DNA of 64,000 nucleotides from Bradyrhizobium sp. WSM3983 (lineage in GTDB: Bacteria > Pseudomonadota > Alphaproteobacteria > Rhizobiales > Xanthobacteraceae). This document shows, piece after piece, positions 56,017-64,000 of the stretch. Every line of letters begins with the position of its first letter. The first letter of the stretch is position 1. The translations under genes were made by a program, and so were the position numbers. Under the pieces are notes generated by a model. That model saw nothing but the letters and a program-made list of their open reading frames with translations. It was not told the DNA's origin and did not search any database. The stretch spans positions 124,001-188,000 of the forward strand of contig NZ_AXAY01000003.1 of the NCBI RefSeq assembly GCF_000473045.1. Reading direction: 5' to 3'.

Positions 56017-57519
56017 ATGCCTGAGGGTCAACAGCCCATCCTGGAACTCCAGGGCATCACGAAGAGCTTCGGCGGCGTCGAAGCGCTTCGTGGTGTCGAC
56101 TTCGCGCTTCTCCCCGGCGAGATCCACGGTCTCGTCGGCGAGAACGGCGCTGGCAAAAGCACGCTGATGAAGATCATCGCCGGCGTGCACACCGAATTCT
56201 CCGGCCGCTTCCTGATCGACGGGGCGGAGACGCATTTCCGCTCGGCCCGCGATGCGCATGCGGCCGGCATCGCCATGGTGCATCAGGAGCTCTCGGTTGC
56301 GCCCGACCTGACGGTCGCGGAGAACGTCTTCCTCGGCAACCAGCCGACCAACGCCCTCGGCCTCGTGCAATGGCGGCGCATGGCGCGCGAGGCCGGCGAG
56401 CAGCTTTCTCGATTCGGCATCGACGTCGATCCGATGTCGCGGCTCGGCGACTTGCCGATCGGGCTGCAGCAGCTGATCGAGATCGCCCGCGTGCTGTTCT
56501 CGGGCGCGCGCATCGTCATCCTGGACGAGCCGACCTCCGCCCTCTCCCCGCCCGAGGTCGAACGGCTGTTTACGACGCTGCGGCGGCTGCGCGAACAAGG
56601 CACCGCCATCGTCTTCATCTCGCATTTCATCGAGGACATTCTTCGCGTGTCCGACACCGTCACCGTGTTCCGCAACGGGCGCAAGGTCGCCGAGACCGCG
56701 AGCGCCGCGACCACCAAGGGCGCGCTGATCGAGGCCATGATCGGCCGCGGCGGCGAAGCGCTCGAGCACAGCTACACCGACGATCTCATGCTGCCGCGGC
56801 CGAGCGACAGCTCGGTCATCCTCAAGGTCGATCAGCTGTCGCTGGCCCGCAGCCTCCAGGACGTCTCCTTCGAGGCCCGCGCCGGCGAGGTGCTCGGCAT
56901 CTACGGCTTTATGGGCTGCGGCCAGCAGGAGCTGTCGCGCATCCTGTTCGGCAAGCTGAAGCCGGACGCCGGCACGCTGATCGTCGAGGGCAAGCCAAAA
57001 AGCTTCGCCAGCACGGCGGCGGCGCGGCGTGCGGGCGTGGCGCTGGTGCCCGAGAGCCGGCGCGCCATGCTGTTTCACCAGGAGCCGGTCTACAAGAACA
57101 TCTCGATCAGCATTCTGGACCGCATCTCGTCTTTGCTGCTCAAGCCGGCGCTAGAGCGCGACGTCGCCCAGCGCCAGGTCGAGCAGTTGCAGATCAGGCC
57201 GCCGGTGGTCGGCCTCGACCTCGGCATGCTCTCCGGCGGCAACCAGCAGAAGGTCGCACTCGCAAAGTGGCTGACCTATCCGCCCAAGCTCCTCGTGCTG
57301 TGCGAGCCGACCCGCGGCATGGATGTCGGCGCCAAGAACGACGTCATCAACATCGTCCGCGACCTCCGCGCCAAGGGGCTCGCGATCATCGTGCTGTCGA
57401 CAGAACCGGAAACGGTGCTGTCGCTGGCCGACCGCATCCTCGTGCTCAAGCGCGGCGCTGTGGTGCGGGAATTCAAGAACGAGCCGGTCAGCAAAGACCG
57501 CCTGCTCGAGGCGGCGTGA
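56017..57519 (+). CDS. Sugar ABC importer ATP-binding protein (RbsA-like)
   Basis: 500-residue ATPase with two nucleotide-binding domains. The first has Walker A GENGAGKST (about 43-51) and Walker B IVILDEPTSAL. The second (about 265-500) has the changed Walker A region GIYGFMGCGQQE typical of RbsA, the signature LSGGNQQKV, and CEPTRGMDVGAK. It is 23 bp after the binding-protein stop and 12 bp before the permease start. Confidence 0.94.
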   Translation: MPEGQQPILELQGITKSFGGVEALRGVDFALLPGEIHGLVGENGAGKSTLMKIIAGVHTEFSGRFLIDGAETHFRSARDAHAAGIAMVHQELSVAPDLTVAENVFLGNQPTNALGLVQWRRMAREAGEQLSRFGIDVDPMSRLGDLPIGLQQLIEIARVLFSGARIVILDEPTSALSPPEVERLFTTLRRLREQGTAIVFISHFIEDILRVSDTVTVFRNGRKVAETASAATTKGALIEAMIGRGGEALEHSYTDDLMLPRPSDSSVILKVDQLSLARSLQDVSFEARAGEVLGIYGFMGCGQQELSRILFGKLKPDAGTLIVEGKPKSFASTAAARRAGVALVPESRRAMLFHQEPVYKNISISILDRISSLLLKPALERDVAQRQVEQLQIRPPVVGLDLGMLSGGNQQKVALAKWLTYPPKLLVLCEPTRGMDVGAKNDVINIVRDLRAKGLAIIVLSTEPETVLSLADRILVLKRGAVVREFKNEPVSKDRLLEAA

Positions 57520-57531
57520 CGGAGAAGCACC

Positions 57532-58560
57532 ATGGTGAGCAGTGAGACGGCACCAGCGGCGGGACAGCGCGCGCGGGGCCTTGCGCCCTTCCTGCGCTCG
57601 CAGATGCGTAACATCGCGCCGTTCCTGACGCTGATCTTCCTGTCCGCGTTCTTCGCCTTCGCCAGCCCCTCCTTCGCGACGATCGACAATCTCGGCAACA
57701 TCCTGACGCAAGTGTCGGTGACCGGCATCATCGCTGTCGGCCTCACCTTCGTGATCCTCTGCGCCGAGATCGACCTCTCGATCGCCAGCATCGCCAACGT
57801 CACGGGCATCGCCGTCGCCTTCTTCACGGTCCAGGAATCCTACGTCAACATCGCCAATCTTCCGCTGCCCGGCGCCGCCGCGATCCTGCTCGCGATCGCG
57901 CTCTGCGCCCTGCTCGGCCTTGTCAACGCGCTGGGGCTCACCGTGATCGGCATCCCCTCCTTCATCATGACGCTGGCGATGATGCAGATCGCGGCCGGCA
58001 TCTCCGCGATGCTCGTGCGCGGCCAGATCGCCTACAAGGTGCCGAGCCTGATCACCACGCTCGGCTCCGGCTCGATCGGCGGCATCCCCTGGATCGTCAT
58101 CGTCGCGGCCATCATGCTGCTCGGCGGCCATCTGGTGCTGACCTACACGCGCTTCGGCCGCTACGTCTACATGGTCGGCGGCAATCGCGAGGCGGCCGAA
58201 TATGCCGGCCTCAACGTCAAGCTCATCCTCGGCGCGGTCATGGTGATCTCGGCGGTGTGCTCGGGCATCGGCGGCATGCTCGGTGTCGCCCATTTCGGCA
58301 GCGCGCAGCAGAACGAGTTCGACACCTACCTGCTCGACTCCATCGCCGCCGTCGTGGTCGGCGGCACCAGCCTGTTCGGCGGCCGCGGCGGCATCGGCAA
58401 CACCATCGTCGGCCTGTTCGTGCTCGGTGTCTTGAACAACGGCCTCGACCACGTCAACATCGACAGCTTCTTGAAGATCCTGATCCGCGGCCTGATCCTG
58501 CTGGTGGCGCTGGTCATCAACGTCTATGCGCAGCGGCTGAGGGAAAAAGCAGCGGAGTAG
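57532..58560 (+). CDS. Sugar ABC importer permease (RbsC-like)
   Basis: 342-residue permease with about 8-10 membrane helices and the family motifs LCAEIDLSIASIANVTG, GGNREAAEYAGLNV and SLFGGRGGIGNTIVG. Part of its gene (58190-58390) is repeated downstream at 61775-61975. It is the last gene of the operon and is followed by a terminator. Confidence 0.94.
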   Translation: MVSSETAPAAGQRARGLAPFLRSQMRNIAPFLTLIFLSAFFAFASPSFATIDNLGNILTQVSVTGIIAVGLTFVILCAEIDLSIASIANVTGIAVAFFTVQESYVNIANLPLPGAAAILLAIALCALLGLVNALGLTVIGIPSFIMTLAMMQIAAGISAMLVRGQIAYKVPSLITTLGSGSIGGIPWIVIVAAIMLLGGHLVLTYTRFGRYVYMVGGNREAAEYAGLNVKLILGAVMVISAVCSGIGGMLGVAHFGSAQQNEFDTYLLDSIAAVVVGGTSLFGGRGGIGNTIVGLFVLGVLNNGLDHVNIDSFLKILIRGLILLVALVINVYAQRLREKAAE

Positions 58561-58568
58561 ACAGCCGC

Positions 58569-58606
58569 CGTCATGGCCGGGCTTGTCCGGCCATGACGAT
58601 CTTTTT
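58569..58606 (+). terminator. Rho-independent terminator of the sugar ABC operon
   Basis: Perfect 12-bp stem CGTCATGGCCGG (58569-58580) and CCGGCCATGACG (58587-58598), 6-nt loop, then ATCTTTTT. The same palindrome type is common as an intergenic repeat in Bradyrhizobium (from memory), so it may be a mobile palindrome serving as terminator. Confidence 0.75.
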
Positions 58607-58625
58607 CAATAGCCTCAACAAAAAC

Positions 58626-58650
58626 CGCGAAAACAACCCCATGCACAGTA
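58626..58650. repeat. 25-bp dispersed repeat, copy B
   Basis: Exact reverse complement of 40092-40116. The two copies are 18 kb apart, on opposite strands, both in intergenic DNA. Confidence 0.7.
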
Positions 58651-58952
58651 CAAATCATTGGGGAATTTGGCGGGGCGTGACATGCGATATTTCCGAAATT
58701 TAGTTTGACACGTCGGGCAAAACAGGAGCAGGATGTCATCATGGCACCAATCGCGTGTCCTGGGCAGCGCTGAGCTCAAAGCCGGCGACGCCCGGCTCCG
58801 TCGTTCGAGCCGCTCGCCTCGCGCGTCCTCCCGGGTTCGACGCACGGCCTGATGCCGGCATCCGCCTATTGTAGGAGGGCGGGCTAAAAAGCAGGTACGG
58901 CCCCCCGCGACAGGCGCACCACACTGTCGTCGCACCACGTCTGCCGTTCTGC

Positions 58953-58958
58953 TATAAT
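58953..58958 (+). promoter_or_regulatory. Consensus -10 box at the UPF0182 start
   Basis: TATAAT ends 6 bp before the ATG at 58965. If used, transcription would begin at or near the start codon, giving a leaderless mRNA. No good -35 box was found at the expected distance, and no Shine-Dalgarno sequence is present. Confidence 0.4.
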
Positions 58959-58964
58959 GTCACT

Positions 58965-61754
58965 ATGACGATCGGGATTTCCGGACCCGAACGGAAGGCA
59001 CCAGGGCGAAGCGCTGTGGTGGGATTCATCATCGCGGCCATCGTCCTCGCAATCGGCCTGATCCTGCTCGCTCTCGTCGGCGACATCCTGGTCGACTGGA
59101 TGTGGTTGACCTCGATCGGCTACAAGCAGATCTTCTGGACCACGATCGGCGCGAAAGCCGCAGTCTTCCTCGTTGTTTTCGCGGCGACCGCCGCCGTCCT
59201 GTGGACAAACGCGCGCCTGGCACTTGGCCTGGCCGGGCGCCGAAGCCGGTTGCCTGCGGCCATCGACCCGAGGCTTGCGGCCGCTGCGGCGCCGCCCGAT
59301 CCGTTGGAATTCCTGCGCGAGCGGCTGCCGTGGCGCATTGTGATCGCCGCGAGTAGCGGCCTCTTCGCTCTGTTCGTCGCCTGGGGCGAAGTCGGCAACT
59401 GGAGCACTCTTCTCCGCTTCATCTATCAGGTGCCCTACGGCACCAACGATCCCTTGTACGACAAGGATATCGGCTTCTACTTCTTTTCCCTGCCCGCCTT
59501 TGTGGCCGTCAAGAATTGGGCATTGCTGATGCTCGTCATGGGCGCACTGTTCGCCGGATCTATCTACTGGGTGCACGGCGACATCGAAGACCGAGCCCAG
59601 CGAATATCGCCAGCTGCGATCTCGCACGGTTCGGCGCTTCTCGGCCTTTTCTTTGGCGTGAAGGCGTGGTCCTACAGTCTCGACCGCTATCTCCTGCTGT
59701 ACGGCGACAACGGCGTGGTGGTCGGTGCAGGCTTCACCGACGTCAATGTGGAACTGCCGGTCCTGTGGCTGCTGATCGCACTCTCGATCGTCGCCGCTTT
59801 GGCGGCATGCGCGAACCTGTGGGTGCGTAGCTACCGCCTTCCCACCGCGGCGATCGTGCTGCTGTTCGGCGGCGCCTTGCTGCTGTCGGGCATCATCCCC
59901 GCGGCATTTCAGCGCTTCTACGTCGGGCCGAACGAGCTGGAGTGGGAGCGGCCCTACATCGAACGCAACATTGCCCTGACCCGCGAGGCCTACAATCTCA
60001 ATCGGATCGCACCGAAGCCTTTCCCTGCGGAACAGGACCTGAGCTTCAGGGCACTCGAGGCCAACAAGGCCACGATTGACAATATAAGACTGTGGGATTG
60101 GCAACCATTGGCCGACACCTACGCGCAATTGCAGGAGATTCGTACTTACTACAAAGTGCGCGACCTCGATGTCGATCGCTACTGGTTTGGTGACACCTAC
60201 CAGAGCGTGATGATCTCGGCGCGCGAGCTGAATTCCGCGCTGCTGCCGCCCAATGCGCAGACCTGGGTCAACCGCCACATCCTGTTCACCCACGGCAATG
60301 GTGCGGTGATGAGCCCGGTCACCCAGAAGAGCGGTGAAGGGCTTCCGCTTCTCTATCTGCACGATATTCCTCCGATTGCACACGGAGGTCCCGCTATTCG
60401 CGAGCCGCGCATCTATTACGGACAGGAGACCAACGACTACGTCATCGTCAAGGGAACCGTTCCGGAGTTCGACTATCCAAAGGGGAAGGACAACGCCTAC
60501 GCAGCCTACGATGGCTCCGGTGGTATCCCGCTGTCGGGGATGGTGCGGAGACTGATCTTCTCCCACCATTTCAACGACGTAAACCTGCTGCTTTCAGACT
60601 ACATCGGCGACGATAGCCGGATCATGATCCGGCGCAACATCAAGCATCGGGTCGGCACCATCGCCCCGTTCCTCACCCTCGATCGCGATCCCTATTTGAT
60701 CGTCAGCGAGGGCCGGATGTTCTGGATGCAGGACGCCTACACGACGAGCGAATATTTTCCCTACGCGCAGCCTGCGCCCGGCCACAACCTCAACTACATC
60801 AGAAATTCGGTGAAGGTCGTGATCGACGCCTACAACGGCACCGTCGACTTTTACCTGTTGGACCCGGCCGACCCGATCGCCGCGACCTATCAGCGTATCT
60901 TCCCCGCCCTGTTCAAGCCGTTCGCGGTCATGCCGCCCGATCTGCAAAAGCACATTCGCTATCCAGAAGACCTCTTCCTCATCCAGGCGCAGCTTTTCCA
61001 GACCTACCACATGGAAGCAGCCGATGTTTTCTATAACCGCGAGGACCTCTGGCAATTTCCGCGTCAGCCGGCCGGTGACGGCGTCTCTTCGATGGACGGC
61101 ATTACCACGATGGTCCCTTACTACATCATCATGCGGCTGCCCGGAGAGGCGCAAGCCCAGTTCTTCATCATGATCCCGATGGTGCCGAGCCGTCGCGACA
61201 ACATGATCGCATGGCTGGCAGCGCGCTGCGACGAGCCCGGTTATGGCAAGCTGGTCGTGTACGAATTTCCCAAGGAGAAGCTGGTCTACGGACCGTTCCA
61301 GATCGAGGCGCGAATTCATCAGAACACAGAGATCTCCCAACAGATATCGCTGTGGAACCAGATGGGGTCGCGGGTGATCCGGGGAAATCTGCTCGTGATC
61401 CCGATCGAGAATTCGATTCTCTACGTGTCGCCGCTGTATTTGCGGGCCGAGCAAGGACATTTGCCGGAGCTCAAGCGGGTGATTGCCGCCTATGGCGAGC
61501 ACGTCGTCATGAAGGAAACACTTGCCGAGGCCCTGTCCGCACTCTTCGTGGACGACGGACCCGCGCCGGCGCCGGGTGCGACCGCGGAATCGCCCGGCGA
61601 AGGGTCCGCGGCAAGGCGCGCGCAGGAGGCGCTCGATCATTACAATCACGCCATGGAGCGGTTGAAATTCGGCGATTGGACAGCCTTCGGCAAAGAGATC
61701 GGCGTGATGCGCGGTATTTTGGAAGATATCCGCCGGCAACCGGATAGCCGCTGA
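58965..61754 (+). CDS. UPF0182 family membrane protein
   Basis: 929-residue protein of unknown function. The N-terminal part (about 20-330) has about seven membrane helices (VGFIIAAIVLAIGLILLALVGD, cited by IAAIVLAIGLILLALVGD). A large soluble domain (about 340-890) follows with family segments NIALTREAYNLNRI, FVDDGPAPAPGA and WTAFGKEIGVM. The large domain is probably periplasmic. It is flanked by the ABC permease gene and a partial copy of it, so it may have been inserted with a duplication. Confidence 0.92.
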   Translation: MTIGISGPERKAPGRSAVVGFIIAAIVLAIGLILLALVGDILVDWMWLTSIGYKQIFWTTIGAKAAVFLVVFAATAAVLWTNARLALGLAGRRSRLPAAIDPRLAAAAAPPDPLEFLRERLPWRIVIAASSGLFALFVAWGEVGNWSTLLRFIYQVPYGTNDPLYDKDIGFYFFSLPAFVAVKNWALLMLVMGALFAGSIYWVHGDIEDRAQRISPAAISHGSALLGLFFGVKAWSYSLDRYLLLYGDNGVVVGAGFTDVNVELPVLWLLIALSIVAALAACANLWVRSYRLPTAAIVLLFGGALLLSGIIPAAFQRFYVGPNELEWERPYIERNIALTREAYNLNRIAPKPFPAEQDLSFRALEANKATIDNIRLWDWQPLADTYAQLQEIRTYYKVRDLDVDRYWFGDTYQSVMISARELNSALLPPNAQTWVNRHILFTHGNGAVMSPVTQKSGEGLPLLYLHDIPPIAHGGPAIREPRIYYGQETNDYVIVKGTVPEFDYPKGKDNAYAAYDGSGGIPLSGMVRRLIFSHHFNDVNLLLSDYIGDDSRIMIRRNIKHRVGTIAPFLTLDRDPYLIVSEGRMFWMQDAYTTSEYFPYAQPAPGHNLNYIRNSVKVVIDAYNGTVDFYLLDPADPIAATYQRIFPALFKPFAVMPPDLQKHIRYPEDLFLIQAQLFQTYHMEAADVFYNREDLWQFPRQPAGDGVSSMDGITTMVPYYIIMRLPGEAQAQFFIMIPMVPSRRDNMIAWLAARCDEPGYGKLVVYEFPKEKLVYGPFQIEARIHQNTEISQQISLWNQMGSRVIRGNLLVIPIENSILYVSPLYLRAEQGHLPELKRVIAAYGEHVVMKETLAEALSALFVDDGPAPAPGATAESPGEGSAARRAQEALDHYNHAMERLKFGDWTAFGKEIGVMRGILEDIRRQPDSR

Positions 61755-61774
61755 GGTGGAAACGCTATTTTCGC

Positions 61775-61975
61775 AGGCGGCCGAATATGCCGGCCTCAAC
61801 GTCAAGCTCATCCTCGGCGCCGTCATGGTGATCTCGGCAGTCTGCTCCGGCATCGGCGGCATGCTCGGTGTCGCCCATTTCGGCAGCGCGCAGCAGAACG
61901 AGTTCGACACCTACCTGCTCAACTCCATCGCCACCGTCGTGGTCGGCGGCGCCAGCCTGTTCGGCGGCCGCGGCG
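61775..61975 (+). pseudogene. Fragment of the RbsC-like permease gene
   Basis: 201 bp aligning without gaps to 58190-58390 with about seven substitutions, encoding AAEYAGLNVKLILGAVMVIS and on to SLFGGRG, then running out of frame homology. It lacks both ends of the gene and its own start, so it is a remnant. An 87-codon open frame from 61756 spans it, but a functional product is unlikely. Confidence 0.85.
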
Positions 61976-62084
61976 CCACAACCCTCCGCTGTCAAGCGCC
62001 ACGGGACACCCATCAATAGAGATGTTGGGGATATCCGCCGCCGCTGAGGCGGCAGCTCTCCTCAAAACGTTCACCACAACCAGA

Positions 62085-62219
62085 CCCGTCATTCTGAGGT
62101 GCGAGGCGTGGGACGCATGCATCTTATGCGGTGCCTCGAAGGATGCACGCCCCCGCTGCTGCAGCCGGGCCGTCGCCCTTCGAGGGCCGCTGAAGAAGCG
62201 GCCACCTCAAGGTGACGGG
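62085..62219. repeat. Palindromic intergenic element
   Basis: The ends CCCGTCATTCTGAGGTG (62085-62101) and CACCTCAAGGTGACGGG (62203-62219) are inverted repeats matching at 14 of 17 positions. Inside are the palindromes GCCCTTCGAGGGC (62175-62187) and GTGCCTCGAAGGATGCAC. This is the structure of a family of small dispersed elements in Bradyrhizobium (from memory). It reaches into the 3' end of the peptide ABC ATPase gene. Confidence 0.65.
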
Positions 62220-63250
62220 GATAGAGCGACGCTTGCTGAAACAATCTCCTCACTCCGCCAGCACCTCACCGCGTGCCCATCGGGTCGCGTCTCCAGCGAC
62301 GGCCCCGGCTCGCGTCGGCACACATCCTCCGCGTAGCGACATCTTGGGCTGAAGGCGCAGCCGTTTGGGGGATTGAGCGGGTTGGGAAGATCGCCGCCGG
62401 TCGTAGCTAACGGCGCATGGCGCAGCGGATCGGGGATGGCGGCAATCAGGGCTTGCGTATAGGGGTGCGCCGGCCGCTCGAAGATTTCGCGCCAGTCGCC
62501 ATTCTCGACGATGCGGCCGAGATACATGACGGCGACCCGGTCGCTCATGTGTTCGACGACGCCGAGGTCGTGGCTGATCATGATGTAGGAGAGACCGAGC
62601 GTGTCCTTCAATTCCAGCAGCAGATTGATGATTTGGGCGCGGATCGAGACGTCGAGCGCCGAGACGGGTTCGTCGCAGATGACGATTTTGGGATTGAGGA
62701 TCAGCGCGCGCGCAATGCCGATGCGCTGGCGCTGGCCGCCGGAGAATTCATGCGGGTAGCGGTCGGCCTGCTCGGGCCGCAGGCCCACATGCCGCAGCAT
62801 GGTCGCAACGCGGTCCTCGATCTCGCTTTTTGCGGTCACGCCGTGCACACGCAGGGGATCTTCCAGCGTGCGGCGAACGGTCTGGCGCGGATTGAGCGAG
62901 GCGTAGGGATCCTGGAAGACGATCTGGACAATGCGGGCCAGTGACTTCCGGTCGCCGGCTGGCCTGCCCGTCACGACCTGCCCGTCCAGCACGATGCGGC
63001 CACGCGTCGGCGTCAGCAGACCAAGGATCGACAAGGCGACCGTCGACTTGCCCGAGCCGGACTCGCCGACGAGGCCGAGGCATTCGCCGCGCTTCAGCCT
63101 GAGATCGACACCATCGACGGCGCGGAGCAGCCGCCGGTTACGGCCCAGCAGGCCACCGCCGAGCGGAAAATGAACCGCGAGATCCTCGACGTTGAGAATG
63201 AGATCGTCGTCCGCCCTTCCCTCGCCCGATCTGTTTTTGGGTTCATGCAT
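62207..63250 (-). CDS. Peptide/opine ABC importer ATP-binding protein (OppF/DppF-like)
   Basis: 347-residue ATPase. Walker A is GESGSGKST (about 65-73), the signature is FSGGQRQRIGIARA, Walker B is IVICDEPVSALD, and the oligopeptide-specific C-terminal region has PYTQALIAAIPDP and the Cys-containing GCAFSPRCRYAEDVC that often binds a cluster or metal in this family. The C-terminal end lies in the palindromic element. The start overlaps the other ATPase gene by 8 bp. Confidence 0.93.
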   Translation of the reverse strand: MHEPKNRSGEGRADDDLILNVEDLAVHFPLGGGLLGRNRRLLRAVDGVDLRLKRGECLGLVGESGSGKSTVALSILGLLTPTRGRIVLDGQVVTGRPAGDRKSLARIVQIVFQDPYASLNPRQTVRRTLEDPLRVHGVTAKSEIEDRVATMLRHVGLRPEQADRYPHEFSGGQRQRIGIARALILNPKIVICDEPVSALDVSIRAQIINLLLELKDTLGLSYIMISHDLGVVEHMSDRVAVMYLGRIVENGDWREIFERPAHPYTQALIAAIPDPLRHAPLATTGGDLPNPLNPPNGCAFSPRCRYAEDVCRREPGPSLETRPDGHAVRCWRSEEIVSASVALSPSP

Positions 63251-64000
63251 GGTGGTGACACCTCACCAGGCCGCCGGCCTCCAGAAAATCCGCCGTCGGA
63301 ACGACAGTCCTGCAAATGTCGGTCGCCTTCGCGCAGCGCGGATTGAACCGGCAGCCATCCGGGAAATTCGTGATGGCCGGGACGACGCCCGCGATCTCCT
63401 GGAGCCTGCTCCGGCCAAGTGCAGCGCGACTGCCCAGCCGCGGCAGCGAGCCAACCAGGCCTTGGGTATAGGGATGCGAGGGCGCGCGGAAAATATCAGC
63501 CGAGCCACGCTCCTCGACGATGCGGCCGGCATACATGACGGCGACGCGGCGGCAGACATTGGCGACCAGGCCGAGATCGTGGCTGATCATCAGGATCGCC
63601 GTGCCGCGTTCGGCGCATAGATTGCGCATCAGCTCGATGATTTCGGCCTGCACGGTCACGTCGAGCGCGGTGGTCGGCTCGTCGGCGATCAGGAGATCCG
63701 GACCGCATGCGAGCGCAATGGCGATCATCACGCGTTGGCGCATGCCGCCGGAGAGCTGGTGCGGGTAGTCGTTCACGCGCCGCTCGGGTGCCGGGACGCG
63801 GACACTCGCCAGCGCCTCGACCGCAAGTTGATCGGCCTCCCGCCAGCTCTTGCCCTTGTGCAGCACGAACATCTCGGCGATCTGCCGTCCGACCGGCGAG
63901 ACCGGGTTCAGCGCTGTCATCGGCTCCTGGAAGATCATGGCGATGCGATTGCCGCGCAGCTCCCGCTGCCTGGCGGCTGAAAGGTGCTGGATCTCCTGCC
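63243..64000 (-). CDS. Peptide/opine ABC importer ATP-binding protein (OppD/DppD-like), partial
   Basis: The 5' end is outside the window; the frame stays open to base 64000 ([20 protein letters not shown] before MIFQEPMT), so the methionine near 63938 is internal. Seen are the Q-loop [12 protein letters not shown], signature [14 protein letters not shown], Walker [13 protein letters not shown], and the C-terminal [13 protein letters not shown] with the Cys pattern [15 protein letters not shown]. It pairs with the downstream ATPase in the same importer, whose permeases and binding protein lie outside. Confidence 0.93.
   Translation of the reverse strand, partial: QEIQHLSAARQRELRGNRIAMIFQEPMTALNPVSPVGRQIAEMFVLHKGKSWREADQLAVEALASVRVPAPERRVNDYPHQLSGGMRQRVMIAIALACGPDLLIADEPTTALDVTVQAEIIELMRNLCAERGTAILMISHDLGLVANVCRRVAVMYAGRIVEERGSADIFRAPSHPYTQGLVGSLPRLGSRAALGRSRLQEIAGVVPAITNFPDGCRFNPRCAKATDICRTVVPTADFLEAGGLVRCHHHA

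Larger units (their letters stand above)
58561..58964. other. Gene-free interval of about 400 bp, mostly repeats
   Basis: Holds the ABC terminator, the 25-bp dispersed repeat and an adjoining stretch with TTTGACACGTCGGGCAAAAC (about 58704-58723) that also resembles Bradyrhizobium intergenic repeats (from memory). No coding frame was supported. Confidence 0.5.

Noticed and set aside
57151..58452. 433-codon minus strand open frame opposite the RbsA/RbsC-like genes
   Set aside because: Asp/His/Glu-rich mirror translation of two conserved ABC genes.
61756..62019. 87-codon open frame after UPF0182 as a functional gene
   Set aside because: Its conserved part is a 201-bp copy of an internal piece of the RbsC-like gene, lacking both ends, so it was reported as a pseudogene fragment.

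Overview
The window is high-GC alphaproteobacterial chromosome. Bradyrhizobium or a close relative is the best fit. This rests on the long rpsB-to-lpxB gene order, a ProS of the short type (about 440 residues), an RpsB with a C-terminal extension, and short dispersed repeats of the kind common between genes in that group. No rRNA, tRNA, CRISPR array, insertion sequence or prophage was recognised.

Layout. (1) 1-1985: end of a sugar/polyol ABC importer (permease end, ATPase) with a coupled SDR dehydrogenase. (2) 2049-8638: a compact accessory catabolic island. A leftward operon (permease, aldehyde dehydrogenase, GlcG-like protein) diverges from a rightward operon (haem-oxygenase-like diiron oxidase, [2Fe-2S] ferredoxin, unknown 98-aa protein, second ferredoxin), followed by a GntR/FCD regulator. 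The shared promoter region carries two copies of the palindrome ATACTGTAT. (3) 8664-23639, all leftward: the essential run rpsB-tsf-pyrH-frr-uppS-cdsA-dxr-rseP-bamA-lpxD-fabZ-lpxA-lpxI-lpxB (translation, undecaprenyl and phospholipid precursors, outer-membrane assembly, lipid A). (4) 23849-32029, leftward: a caspase-fold protein lacking both catalytic residues, a Tat-exported beta carbonic anhydrase, dnaE, a previously unlisted 36-codon membrane peptide gene whose promoter is overlapped by a LexA box, and an outer-membrane beta-barrel protein. (5) 32727-39992: two berberine-bridge-type FAD oxidases around a double-GNAT protein, a LysR regulator, an XRE/MmyB-type regulator and a zinc-less quinone-reductase-like dehydrogenase. 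(6) 40119-43503: lolD, lolC and proS, leftward. (7) 43651-54339, leftward: a large copper-handling region (two CopD proteins, CopC, YcnI/DUF1775, PCuAC, a TlpA-type thioredoxin, a secreted Asp-box protein, a TonB receptor, a beta-barrel candidate and two near-identical copies of a small Cys-rich DUF2946-like gene). (8) 54971-58560: a second sugar ABC importer (binding protein, RbsA-like ATPase, RbsC-like permease). (9) 58965-61754: a UPF0182 membrane protein, followed by a 201-bp degenerate copy of part of the RbsC-like gene. (10) 62207-64000, leftward: the two ATPases of a peptide/opine-type ABC importer, the second running off the window.

The observations I rate highest are the LexA-controlled micropeptide (a candidate SOS division inhibitor like Caulobacter SidA) and the undescribed-looking diiron-oxidase/two-ferredoxin island. 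After these come the dead caspase homologue and the duplications in the copper and ABC regions. All functions are inferred from sequence reading alone; no database search was run.
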